Positions 1 to 7,394 of a stretch of DNA of 21,002 bases are shown here, piece after piece (positions within the stretch are counted from its first letter, which is position 1; every line of letters begins with the position of its first letter). Below the pieces are notes generated by a model, which worked only from the letters and a program-made list of their open reading frames with translations, did not search any database and was not told where the DNA came from. This stretch comes from Owenweeksia sp964619125 (GTDB taxonomy: Bacteria > Bacteroidota > Bacteroidia > Flavobacteriales > Schleiferiaceae). The stretch spans positions 1 through 21,002 of the forward strand of contig CAZUCA010000063.1 in the NCBI GenBank assembly GCA_964619125.1, in the 5' to 3' direction. Position numbers and translations under genes: made by a program.

Positions 1-2200
1 AAACCCCCAGGTAAATATTACGACCAAACACCGGCCCCCAGGTATAATTGGAGTCAAAGTAGGGTGAATAGGGGTTATCTGCTGAGACAATAGGATTTTC
101 CTGCCTGAAGTCAAGCAAATTATCAACACCGGCAAAAACTTCCCATTGTCCTAAAACTTTATTCACCTGCATATTGAGGGTGGTGAAATCAGGCGACCGG
201 GCTTCTTCCCCATCTGTATAATTTGGCAATCGTTTAGGACCAAACCAATTGAAGGTAGCGTCGAATTTCCATTCATTTTCGGTGGCATAAGCCAGGTTAA
301 GAAAAGCCCGGTGCGAGGGCATTAAATAACTGGGATTAAGGCCATCGATAAACTGATCCTGAGAGTTGAGGTATTTATAGGCAAGACGCAGGTCTATACT
401 CGACAGGGGTTTGTAATCGAGTTGACTAAGCAGGCTGAAAGAGCGGCTGCCATAAGCCTGCAGCAGATAGGCAGCTGTTCTGCCGTGGTCGAGATCCGCG
501 ATCAGTTTATTTTCAAACCAACTGTAAAAAGCATCACTGGTAAACTTCAATTCCTGTGAACCAATGGGGATGTGCTGGTCTATACTAAAGCCCAGGTTCC
601 AGCCTACCTCGGGTTGCAGGGCTTGTATATCGTCAAATATCAGGTTTCTGCCCGAGGCGAGGAGATTAATGTTTTCGGCTATCGCATTGGGGGTGCGTTG
701 GCCTCTGCCTCCACCAAGTCTCAGGGTGCTATGTTCAGTGGGCATATAGCGCAGGTTTACCCGGGGTGTGATGTAAAGCTGATCGAACCAGCTGTTGTAA
801 TCCGCACGTACCCCTGCCACCATCGTAAAGGCCAGGCTGGGCTCGTAAGTATATTCAAAGTAAGCACCCGGTACCACCTCTTTACGCTTTTGTAAATAGG
901 CCAGATCATCTGCGGCGGGGTCATCCCACAGCTTCTCGTCTACCTCCTCGGCCTGTAGCGAAATTCCCGTGCGATACTTGTGTTGGGTATTACCCAGGAT
1001 GTCCTGAAAAATACTGTTGAGGTATATACCCCTTTGTTGCGCCTGGTAATTTCGCTGTCCAAATACCGCATCCTTGTCGTGGTAATTGAGGCTGTAAATA
1101 AAGCCAATGCTGCGATGAGGCTGATCTGTAAATATGTAACCGTTTTTTCCAAACAGTTCAAGGCGGCGATTGCGTGAGTTGAATCCCCAGAGGCTATCAG
1201 CAGGATTTTCACTTTTGAGAAATTCCATTTGTCCGCCCTGTCGGTCGTCCTGCAAGGCCGAAACACCAAACTGTCCTTCCCAGCCGCTCTCGGCATCAGA
1301 CCAGTGGTAACGGTTGCTGAAGTTTAGTTGCTGGCCGGTGGGCATATCAGCAAAGCCATCCTCATTGCGGTCCTGGGCAAAGGGCACCTTACTGGCGTGT
1401 GCCAGTATGCCAGTACCAATCCTTTCGTTAAGTGCAAAGTTGCTGATCATATTCAGCTCGGCCCGCGCTCCCTGGTTAATAAAGGCATTCCCCAAAAAGC
1501 GGGGGCCGCTTTCAGGCTTTATAAACTCTACATTTATCTGGCCGGTGATACTCTCGTAGCCATTTAGTACCGAGCTCAGACCCTTGGTTAGCTGAATACT
1601 GCCCACAAAGGGACCGGGAATGTAACTCAGGCCGTTGCTGGCGTTGAGCCCGCGCGCAAAAGGGATGTTCTCCCTTTGAATCAGGGCGTATTTCCCCGCC
1701 AAACCCAACATTTCAATTTGTTTGGTGCCGGTAACCGCGTCGGTAAAGGAAACATCCACTGAAGCATTGGTTTCAAAACTCTCGCTGAGGTTACAGCAGG
1801 CTGCCTTGCGTAACTCCTTGTCGTCGATGCGGTAAGTTAAATCGGCGCGCTTAAGGTCAACGGTGGTGGCATTTACTTTGGCGATTACCTCTATCTCATT
1901 CAATTCGCTCTCGGCGGGGACAAGAGTAAAGTCCATAGTACCCCGGCGGCTGATCACGATTTTGTTGGCCGTTTTATATCCCAGGAAACTAACCTGGAGG
2001 GTGTTGTAGCCCGGCGCTACTGCAATTTCGTATTCACCATTAGCGTCGGTGGTAGTGCCAACGGTACTGCCTTCCCAACTCACATTGGCTGAAACTAAGG
2101 GTACCAGCTTACCGTTCTCGGCAATGGTTACCTTACCGGAAATCTGAGCATAGCCAAGCACTGGCGTTAACACCAGTAAAAGTATACGTGCAAAATTCAT
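1..2200 (-). CDS. TonB-dependent outer-membrane receptor, probably metal-related (3' end cut by window)
   Basis: One open frame of 733 codons runs from ATG 2198-2200 to base 1 without a stop. It ends in GRNIYLGV, the usual closing beta-strand of these receptors, so only a few residues are missing. It starts with a signal peptide (about residues 1-19), then a carboxypeptidase-like regulatory beta-sandwich (about 20-100, with TDANGEYEI), a plug domain and a large barrel. The plug carries a Cys-Cys pair (C135, C136, in KAACCNLSESF), a feature I recall from Bacteroidota receptors encoded beside HMA-domain proteins. The family takes up substrates through the outer membrane using TonB energy. The stop codon of the HMA gene lies 4 bases upstream, so the two are cotranscribed and probably coupled. 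Receptor identity is very secure. The copper or other metal substrate is inferred from the neighbours and the CC pair. Confidence 0.93.
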   Translation of the reverse strand, partial: MNFARILLLVLTPVLGYAQISGKVTIAENGKLVPLVSANVSWEGSTVGTTTDANGEYEIAVAPGYNTLQVSFLGYKTANKIVISRRGTMDFTLVPAESELNEIEVIAKVNATTVDLKRADLTYRIDDKELRKAACCNLSESFETNASVDVSFTDAVTGTKQIEMLGLAGKYALIQRENIPFARGLNASNGLSYIPGPFVGSIQLTKGLSSVLNGYESITGQINVEFIKPESGPRFLGNAFINQGARAELNMISNFALNERIGTGILAHASKVPFAQDRNEDGFADMPTGQQLNFSNRYHWSDAESGWEGQFGVSALQDDRQGGQMEFLKSENPADSLWGFNSRNRRLELFGKNGYIFTDQPHRSIGFIYSLNYHDKDAVFGQRNYQAQQRGIYLNSIFQDILGNTQHKYRTGISLQAEEVDEKLWDDPAADDLAYLQKRKEVVPGAYFEYTYEPSLAFTMVAGVRADYNSWFDQLYITPRVNLRYMPTEHSTLRLGGGRGQRTPNAIAENINLLASGRNLIFDDIQALQPEVGWNLGFSIDQHIPIGSQELKFTSDAFYSWFENKLIADLDHGRTAAYLLQAYGSRSFSLLSQLDYKPLSSIDLRLAYKYLNSQDQFIDGLNPSYLMPSHRAFLNLAYATENEWKFDATFNWFGPKRLPNYTDGEEARSPDFTTLNMQVNKVLGQWEVFAGVDNLLDFRQENPIVSADNPYSPYFDSNYTWGPVFGRNIYLGV

Positions 2201-2204
2201 AAGG

Positions 2205-2570
2205 CTACTGCTCTTTGTGATCTTCTACCACCTTAGGGTCACGGTAGTAGCAGCATTTGTGGAGTGAGTAATAGGCTTCATCAGAGGCGGTGTTGTACTC
2301 GGTATCATAACCAGCTTCATTAATAGCTTCGCTTATGGTGGCCAATGACTGCTGATCAGCCTGATAGCTTAGCAGTAACACCTTGGTATTTTTGTTCCAG
2401 CTTGCCGTTTTAACACCTTCCAGTTGTAATGCTGCCGTTTCAATGGTGTGCTGGCACATGCCACACACCCCATTAACGATCATGCTGGTGTCGGTACTGT
2501 TTTGGGAAAATGCCGGCTGCAGAAGACCCAGCGTAAAGGCTGCAAATAGATATATTCTTAATGATTTCAT
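2205..2570 (-). CDS. Secreted heavy-metal-associated (HMA) domain protein
   Basis: A 121-residue protein with a signal peptide (about 1-22, ending AFSQ) and a ferredoxin-like HMA domain (about 28-92). The metal site is VCGMC, with C36 and C39. This is the CxxC of copper chaperones, although the usual Gly-Met-Thr lead is replaced. The spacing to the later EAINEAGYDTEY segment fits the fold. A second His/Cys cluster, HKCC (H104, C106, C107), lies near the C-terminus and may give an extra ligand set. The signal peptide places it in the periplasm or on the surface rather than in the cytosol, where classical CopZ acts. It sits 4 bases before the TonB receptor and 57 bases after the HYC-motif gene. 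It probably hands metal to or from the receptor system (inference). The start ATG directly follows one arm of an inverted repeat (2571-2579). Confidence 0.85.
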   Translation of the reverse strand: MKSLRIYLFAAFTLGLLQPAFSQNSTDTSMIVNGVCGMCQHTIETAALQLEGVKTASWNKNTKVLLLSYQADQQSLATISEAINEAGYDTEYNTASDEAYYSLHKCCYYRDPKVVEDHKEQ

Positions 2571-2637
2571 CCTGATTTATTTTTTATGATAATAATAGTA
2601 TTGACGCACGAAGGGAGATTTCGTGGCCTAAATCAGG
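2571..2637 (-). promoter_or_regulatory. Nested inverted repeat spanning the intergenic RNA before the HMA gene
   Basis: A perfect 9-base inverted repeat pairs 2571-2579 with 2629-2637. One arm covers the last sense codons and part of the stop of the upstream HYC-motif gene. The other ends on the base before the HMA ATG and includes its only Shine-Dalgarno-like bases (AGG). Inside lies a second perfect hairpin, 2607-2612 with 2620-2625, with a 7-base loop. In the minus-strand mRNA this would fold over the HMA start. No T-run follows, so it is not an intrinsic terminator. A role in translational coupling or RNA processing is inference. Confidence 0.5.
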
Positions 2638-3041
2638 AAGCGTTGGTAGCGGATCAAAAGTGGTTTTCCGCCTGGCGGCGCATGACCCCGAATAAAATTT
2701 CGATAGTTGATTTGAGCATGAGGAAGCGCAACCAGCGGCTTGAACTGAGGTAGCCCAGAAGCGGGGTTAATTTCAAAGCTTAGCAGATCCTGCTCAGCGG
2801 TACTGAGAATATCGATACCCTCAAAAATCAGGCTTTCATTCTCACAGCAACCCATGGTGAGAAGTTGACCCTCATCATTACAATGATTGTCATTATCGGC
2901 ACCACAGCCGTCGGGCATAGCAAAAAAGCGCTCTGCCACCAGATGACCCATGCAGTAATGCCGGTTAACTGAAAACCCCAGGCTCGCTGCAACCAGCAGG
3001 ATCAACATGGGGATGGTGAGTATTTTTTTCAGCTTCAACAT
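2628..3041 (-). CDS. Secreted HYC/CC/PP-motif protein, probably metal-linked
   Basis: A 137-residue protein with a signal sequence (MLKLKKI, then a hydrophobic run to about residue 22). It carries three short motifs: HYC at 28-30, CC at 65-66, and PP at 122-123 near the C-terminus, plus C46 and C54. This pattern matches a small Bacteroidota family that I recall under the database name HYC_CC_PP; it has no settled function. Its Cys/His content and its position directly upstream of the HMA protein and TonB receptor suggest a role in metal handling in the cell envelope (inference). I chose ATG 3041 rather than the GTG at 3071 because the longer version puts ten residues before the Lys-rich signal start, and because a strong -7 box (3047-3054) lies inside that extension. 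Confidence 0.75.
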   Translation of the reverse strand: MLKLKKILTIPMLILLVAASLGFSVNRHYCMGHLVAERFFAMPDGCGADNDNHCNDEGQLLTMGCCENESLIFEGIDILSTAEQDLLSFEINPASGLPQFKPLVALPHAQINYRNFIRGHAPPGGKPLLIRYQRFLI

Positions 3042-3046
3042 TTTGT

Positions 3047-3054
3047 CAAAGGTA
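3047..3054 (-). promoter_or_regulatory. Bacteroidota -7 box (TACCTTTG) for the HYC-motif gene
   Basis: The minus strand reads TACCTTTG, an exact match to the phylum's TAnnTTTG consensus, and ends 5 bases before the ATG at 3041. A transcript starting at the usual distance would begin at or next to the ATG, giving a leaderless or nearly leaderless mRNA. The -33 region is only T-rich, not a clean TTTG. Confidence 0.5.
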
Positions 3055-3113
3055 AGTTGCAAATACCGCACCTAAAAATTGTAATTATTTTAAGAAGGGT
3101 ATAAAGAGCCGGT

Positions 3114-3692
3114 CTAAGGCCTCAGATAAGTTTCAAACTCCACCTCAATATCACTGTCGCCGTCGGCATTGCTGATATCTCCATCGCTTACACCGGGGGC
3201 AGTTTTAATAGGCTGGTGATTGAGGATGACTCTGAAGTGAGCCGGACCGCTGCTGTCGGCAATCGAAATTTGGGTTTGCAGTCCCAGGGGCAGGCCCGAA
3301 ACATCAGTGTCCACGTAACTGTAGCTAAAGACAGAATCAGGCATAAACAGAAAAAACACCTGATGCTCGGTAGATTCTGCCATCACTTCGGCATTAATGT
3401 CCTTGGCCGGGTCTACAGACTCATCTCTGAGCGTGAGCATCACATTATAAGTGGTATTACTTTGTAAGCTGTCAGTAACTATCAGCGGTTCATCACCTCC
3501 GGCCCCATCGGGGTCGCTAAAGCTGAAGATCGCTTCCTGCCCGCCACCAGCCGGGGTCATGTTTAACTTAAGGTAAGTAATCACCTCTTCGTCATTGTCC
3601 AGATCGGGTTCATAGCCCTGTTCACAGGCGAAAGTGGCAAAAAGGCACAGGGCGAGGGGTAGGCTTAGTATCTTCATTCTGTTGGCATTCAC
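3114..3692 (-). CDS. Probable lipoprotein upstream of the metal cluster
   Basis: A 192-residue protein from GTG 3692, or 187 from ATG 3677. The GTG has an AGGA-type site close upstream; the ATG gives the more usual signal start MKILSLPLAL. The hydrophobic signal ends at ATFAC, and a Cys followed by an acidic stretch (EQGYEPDLDNDEE) fits a Bacteroidota lipoprotein, though the lipobox is imperfect. The mature part is acidic, low in Cys and rich in beta-strand patterns. It resembles a Bacteroidota lipoprotein family that I recall as often sitting by TonB receptors and often auto-named 'type 1 periplasmic binding fold'. I cannot verify that fold here. A 72-base AT-rich gap separates it from the HYC-motif gene, which has its own promoter box, so cotranscription is possible but unproven. 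The substrate is unknown. Confidence 0.7.
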   Translation of the reverse strand: MNANRMKILSLPLALCLFATFACEQGYEPDLDNDEEVITYLKLNMTPAGGGQEAIFSFSDPDGAGGDEPLIVTDSLQSNTTYNVMLTLRDESVDPAKDINAEVMAESTEHQVFFLFMPDSVFSYSYVDTDVSGLPLGLQTQISIADSSGPAHFRVILNHQPIKTAPGVSDGDISNADGDSDIEVEFETYLRP

Positions 3693-3785
3693 ATTTTCCT
3701 AAACGTGAAAGCGGGTCTCAAGTTTAATGCCCTGGTTCCGGCAACTGCCAGGCACTTGGGCTGGGTAGTGTTGCTTATAATGGCC

Positions 3786-3819
3786 AAAAAAAAATAGCCC
3801 CGACCTACGTCGGGGCTAT
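3786..3819 (-). terminator. Intrinsic terminator after the SPOR-domain gene
   Basis: A perfect 11-bp stem (3794-3804 with 3809-3819), CTAC loop, GC-rich core GCCCCGAC/GTCGGGGC. On the minus strand it is followed by at least 8 T. It lies 27 bases past the stop at 3846. Confidence 0.92.
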
Positions 3820-3845
3820 CAATTAACTGTTAGTTGCCAGGTGGA

Positions 3846-5027
3846 TCAGAATTTAATGATCCAGGCGTCAGGGAAGTCAGATTTTATGGTTTGCAATTCC
3901 TTGCGTGCGGCTTCATAAGACTGAAATGAACGATAAACCACACGGTAGGAATTAACCGATTGGGCATAGGCCACAAAAGCGTCGCTCATATCGAGGTTGC
4001 GGCTGCTGTTAATCCAGCGGTTGGCATGACCCTCTGAAGGAAGGCTGGCAACTACCAGGCGATACTGTGGATATTGAAGCTGGGCATTGGCGTTTTCGGA
4101 AGTGCCACGAATTACATCGCCACCGCTGCTACTGGTTGTGGTAGCGGTATTGCCACGGGCACCGGCATTAGCTGGGGTTGAAGTAAGCGGGGCGGCAGCT
4201 ACCGGGCGGGTTTCCAGTTCTTCCACCTTGGCCTCAAGTTCTTCAATTTTACTTTTTTGTACTGCTACCTGGCGGCTCAGGTCTTCGCGCTCTGCTTCAC
4301 TTTCATTTAGTTCCTCCTGCACAGTTTTCATGCTCTCGCTATCTGCCTTCAATTGCATGTGTTTGCTTTCGTCCACCTCTACTGTACCGGGAGTGCGGTC
4401 AGATTTGAGGTAAAAGGTAAGACCGGCAGTAAGGCTGCCATAGTGGTCAGTAGCTTCACCAGCTTCCACCACATCCAGGTAGGGAGTGTTGAAGAGGTTG
4501 CGCTGCACATAGCCCACGTTAAACTCCAGTTTATCACTGAAAGGAATGCTTAGAAAAGCACCACCGGCCACAAAGGCATTCGGTGAGAGGCTGCTGTTGG
4601 CTGGTACCGGAGACTCTGCCAGGCGGCTGCGGTCTGCCGTACTGTAGAGCGTAGACTGGTAAAGGCTTAAACCGGTGCCGCCATAAAGGTTGATCTTCAA
4701 TTTATCCCATTCAGTAAAAAGCTGGATCAGGTTGATATCAAAGCCCAGCTTGGGTTCAAAAATCACTGCTTCGTAATAGCGGCTGGCGTCGTTACCATTG
4801 AGGTTTCCATACATCAGGTCTCCTTTAATACGGACAGCGTCGGCAACATTAAAACCGATTCCGGCGCCTACCGCCAGGTTGGGGCTATAGCCTTCATAGG
4901 TGTTAAGGGAGAGGTCGGTTTGGGGAAACAGAATTCCGCTGTAAACGTCAGCTGAAAATTTGTTCTGTGCCGACAGGCTCAGAGCCGATGCACACAGAAT
5001 CAGGAAGGTAGATACTCGTAAATTCAT
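3846..5027 (-). CDS. Outer-membrane beta-barrel protein with C-terminal SPOR domain
   Basis: A 393-residue protein. It has a signal peptide (about 1-20, ending SLSAQ) and a porin/OmpA-like beta-barrel section to about residue 210, with repeated aromatic-ended strands. A charged coiled coil follows (about 220-275, with heptad-like ESMKTVQEELNESEAERED), then a Ser/Thr/Gly/Ala-rich linker. The last 75 residues (319-393), starting YPQYRLVVASL and ending DAWIIKF, have the SPOR layout of a beta-strand, YRV repeat and Phe-rich end. SPOR domains bind denuded peptidoglycan glycan, so the protein may tie the outer membrane to the wall (inference). ATG 5027 was chosen because it opens a clean signal peptide; the frame extends upstream to 5135 without one. 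The gene is divergent from tig across 138 bases and has its own strong terminator. Confidence 0.85.
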   Translation of the reverse strand: MNLRVSTFLILCASALSLSAQNKFSADVYSGILFPQTDLSLNTYEGYSPNLAVGAGIGFNVADAVRIKGDLMYGNLNGNDASRYYEAVIFEPKLGFDINLIQLFTEWDKLKINLYGGTGLSLYQSTLYSTADRSRLAESPVPANSSLSPNAFVAGGAFLSIPFSDKLEFNVGYVQRNLFNTPYLDVVEAGEATDHYGSLTAGLTFYLKSDRTPGTVEVDESKHMQLKADSESMKTVQEELNESEAEREDLSRQVAVQKSKIEELEAKVEELETRPVAAAPLTSTPANAGARGNTATTTSSSGGDVIRGTSENANAQLQYPQYRLVVASLPSEGHANRWINSSRNLDMSDAFVAYAQSVNSYRVVYRSFQSYEAARKELQTIKSDFPDAWIIKF

Positions 5028-5050
5028 GTTTTGACTTGGTTTGTGGTTGC

Positions 5051-5080
5051 CTAAAGTACTAAAACTTTGATTTTGCCAAA
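5051..5080 (-). promoter_or_regulatory. Possible promoter for the SPOR-domain gene
   Basis: On the minus strand a TTTG (5077-5080) lies 18 bases before TACTTTAG (5051-5058), roughly the TTTG/TAnnTTTG pattern but imperfect at the -7 box. It would start transcription about 20 bases before ATG 5027. Confidence 0.3.
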
Positions 5081-5096
5081 GTATTAATAATGCCCC

Positions 5097-5128
5097 TGTG
5101 GGCGGGGCAGAGAAAAAGTGTACCTTTG
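5097..5128 (+). promoter_or_regulatory. Bacteroidota-type promoter for tig
   Basis: TACCTTTG at 5121-5128 is an exact TAnnTTTG -7 box. A weak -33 (TGTG, 5097-5100) lies 20 bases upstream. The expected start near 5134 gives a leader of about 30 bases before the ATG at 5166, which rules out the upstream in-frame start at 5118. Confidence 0.65.
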
Positions 5129-5165
5129 CGCTCAATTTTCAAAGGGAGTAAAATCAGAGTTTCAA

Positions 5166-6509
5166 ATGAACGTAACTACCAATAAAACAGGAGATTTAAG
5201 TGCCGTTATTACGGTAAATATTCAACCTGGAGATTACCAGGAGAAGGTAGAAAACAAGCTGAAAGATTACCGCAAGCGCGCAAACATCCCCGGTTTTCGC
5301 CCCGGTAAGGTGCCGGCCTCATTGGTTAAGAAGCAGTATGGCAAGCAGATTATGATTGAAGAGATCAATCATATTCTCCAGCATGCCATTTATGACCATA
5401 TTCAGAAGGAGAAACTGGATATCCTGGGCAATCCAATGCCCGTGCCCAATGATTCTATTGACTGGGACAAGGAGGATGATTTCAAATTTGATTTCGAGGT
5501 AGGTCTGTCACCAGAGTTTGAGGTGGAAATCAACGAAAAAATTAAGGTACCCTATAATAAGATTGTGGCCGACAAGGAGATGGTTGATCGCTATGTGACC
5601 GATTACGCCAAGCGTTTTGGAAGCATGAAGCAGCCCGAGACGGTTACCGAAAATAGCATCGTGAAAGCTATTTTCAGTGAGCTCGACGACAAGGGGGCCA
5701 AGCTGGAAGAAGGTCTGCGTCACGAAGGAAGCTTCAGCATGGAAAGTGTGGAAGATAAGAAGCTGCGCAAGGAACTATTGGGTAAAAAGATTGGTGATAC
5801 GCTTAATGCTGAGGTTAATACCATGTTTAAGGAAGGCTTCAACGTGGCTAACCTCCTCGGTACCGATACCACTGTACTGGAAAACACCAGCGGTAAATTT
5901 GAGCTCGATATCATTGAAATCAGCGAGGTAGTACCAGCGGAACTCAACCAGGAACTCTTTGATAAGGTGTTCGGTGAAGGTGCCGTGAGCAGTGAGGAAG
6001 AATTCCGTGCCAAGGTTAAAGAAGATGCCGAAAAGATGTTTGTGGGCGAAAGTGACCGCAAGTTCAATGAGGATGTAAAAGAGGTGGTATTAAAGAAACT
6101 CAAGTTTGAGCTGCCCGATGAGTTCCTGAAAAAGTGGATGCAGACTTCACAGCAGGAGCCCGTTTCGGAAGAAGAAATTGAGAAGCAATATCCCGAAATG
6201 AAAGATAGCCTGAAATGGCAGTTGGTGGAAAATAAAGTGGCCCGCCAGAACAACATCGAGGTTAGCCAGGAGGAACTGGTAGCTTATACCAAGGAGTTGG
6301 TAGCGCGCCAGATGATGCAATACGGTCAGCAGCCTGAGGAAGCCGAACTCGACAATATTGCCCAGCGCGTATTGGAGAACAAGGATGAAGCCCAGCGCAT
6401 CACTGACCAGCTCTTTACTGAAAAGCTGATGCAGTTTTACAAGGAAAATGTGAAGCTCGAAACCAAGGAAATGAGCTTCGACGAATTCATCAAGCAGATG
6501 AGTGCCTGA
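5166..6509 (+). CDS. tig: Trigger factor (ribosome-associated chaperone / peptidyl-prolyl isomerase)
   Basis: A 447-residue protein that binds nascent chains at the ribosome exit tunnel. The N-terminal ribosome-binding domain has the signature GFRPGKVP at 43-50 followed by LVKKQYG. The central region (about 150-250) corresponds to the FKBP-like isomerase domain and is divergent. The C-terminal half is long and helical, rich in Glu and Lys, as expected for the chaperone arms. The length is close to the family norm (about 430-450). The start at 5166 is chosen because the open frame from 5118 would include the promoter, and because MNVTTNKTGDLSAVI opens like Bacteroidota trigger factors. It precedes clpP and clpX, a widely conserved gene order, but a strong terminator separates it from clpP. 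Confidence 0.95.
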   Translation: MNVTTNKTGDLSAVITVNIQPGDYQEKVENKLKDYRKRANIPGFRPGKVPASLVKKQYGKQIMIEEINHILQHAIYDHIQKEKLDILGNPMPVPNDSIDWDKEDDFKFDFEVGLSPEFEVEINEKIKVPYNKIVADKEMVDRYVTDYAKRFGSMKQPETVTENSIVKAIFSELDDKGAKLEEGLRHEGSFSMESVEDKKLRKELLGKKIGDTLNAEVNTMFKEGFNVANLLGTDTTVLENTSGKFELDIIEISEVVPAELNQELFDKVFGEGAVSSEEEFRAKVKEDAEKMFVGESDRKFNEDVKEVVLKKLKFELPDEFLKKWMQTSQQEPVSEEEIEKQYPEMKDSLKWQLVENKVARQNNIEVSQEELVAYTKELVARQMMQYGQQPEEAELDNIAQRVLENKDEAQRITDQLFTEKLMQFYKENVKLETKEMSFDEFIKQMSA

Positions 6510-6564
6510 TAAACTTTTGATCTGAAGGTAGCCACAGTAAACCGGAAGATTTGGCAGATAAATG

Positions 6565-6600
6565 AAATGGCTCGAATATTGTCGAGCCATTTTTGTTTTT
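6565..6600 (+). terminator. Intrinsic terminator after tig
   Basis: An 11-bp stem (6565-6575 with 6582-6592), 6-base loop, then TTTTGTTTTT. It lies 56 bases past the tig stop and 33 bases before clpP, so clpP should depend on its own promoter or on readthrough. Confidence 0.88.
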
Positions 6601-6632
6601 ATTTACTTCGTAGCGAATAAACTTAGCTTAAT

Positions 6633-7310
6633 ATGAATTTCGGAAAAGAATTTGAAAAATATGCCGTTAAGGAGCATGGCTTCAACAGCATGCACGTTGG
6701 CAACTATATCAACTCCTCATTAACCCCCTACATCATTGAAGAGCGTCAGCTCAATGTAGCTCAGATGGACGTGTTTTCGCGCCTGATGATGGATCGCATC
6801 ATCTTTTTGGGAACTGGTATCAATGACCAGGTGGCAAACATTGTGCAGGCCCAGCTGCTTTTCCTTGAGTCGGTTGATAGTAAGAAGGATATCCAGATTT
6901 ACCTTAACAGCCCCGGTGGCGGGGTGTATGCCGGTCTCGGTATTTATGACACCATGCAGTTGGTAAACCCTGATGTGGCCACCATTTGTACTGGTATGGC
7001 GGCTTCTATGGGTGCGGTATTACTGTGTGCCGGTGCCGACGGCAAGCGATCGGCCCTCAAACATAGCCGGGTTATGATTCACCAGCCCATGAGCGGTGCC
7101 CAGGGCCAGGCCAGCGATATGGAAATTGCGGTGAAAGAGGTGCTCAAAATGAAAGAGGAACTGTATCGTATCATTGCCAAGCACTCGGGTCAGACCTATG
7201 AAAAAGTGGAGGGTGACTCCGACCGCGATTACTGGATGAGTTCCAAGGAAGCCAAGGATTATGGTATGATTGATGAAGTATTGGAAACAAAGCGGCCCAC
7301 TAAGGATTAA
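6633..7310 (+). CDS. clpP: ATP-dependent Clp protease proteolytic subunit
   Basis: A 225-residue serine protease that forms the two-ring tetradecamer degrading proteins fed to it by ClpX. The catalytic triad is visible: S125 in GMAASMG, H150 in MIHQPMSG, and probably D199 in the DRDYWM segment. The oxyanion-loop region NSPGGG is at 92-97. The length is slightly above E. coli ClpP (207 with propeptide) because of a longer N-terminus (about 30 residues before LTPYIIEERQ), typical of Bacteroidota copies and probably a processed propeptide. It is followed 84 bases later by clpX. No exact TAnnTTTG box is seen in the short gap after the tig terminator. Confidence 0.96.
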   Translation: MNFGKEFEKYAVKEHGFNSMHVGNYINSSLTPYIIEERQLNVAQMDVFSRLMMDRIIFLGTGINDQVANIVQAQLLFLESVDSKKDIQIYLNSPGGGVYAGLGIYDTMQLVNPDVATICTGMAASMGAVLLCAGADGKRSALKHSRVMIHQPMSGAQGQASDMEIAVKEVLKMKEELYRIIAKHSGQTYEKVEGDSDRDYWMSSKEAKDYGMIDEVLETKRPTKD

Positions 7311-7394
7311 TGATGTTGTCATAGTTATCTGTGATAAGCAAAATCCCTATGGTTGTGGAATTTGTAATTTTACGCACATTTTTGAAATAGCTGC

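Noticed and set aside
564..1567. Several open frames on both strands in 564-1567
   Set aside because: They are shadows of the single 733-codon TonB receptor frame, which is open from 2200 to the window edge.
3042..3071. Longer start for the HYC-motif protein (GTG 3071)
   Set aside because: The added ten residues precede a normal signal peptide and overlap an exact promoter -7 box.
5118..5165. Upstream start for trigger factor at 5118
   Set aside because: It overlaps the TACCTTTG promoter box and adds residues not seen at the start of this family.
5720..6256. 178-codon minus-strand frame inside tig
   Set aside because: It is low in complexity (Ser/Leu-rich), antisense to a certain gene, and has no recognisable domain.
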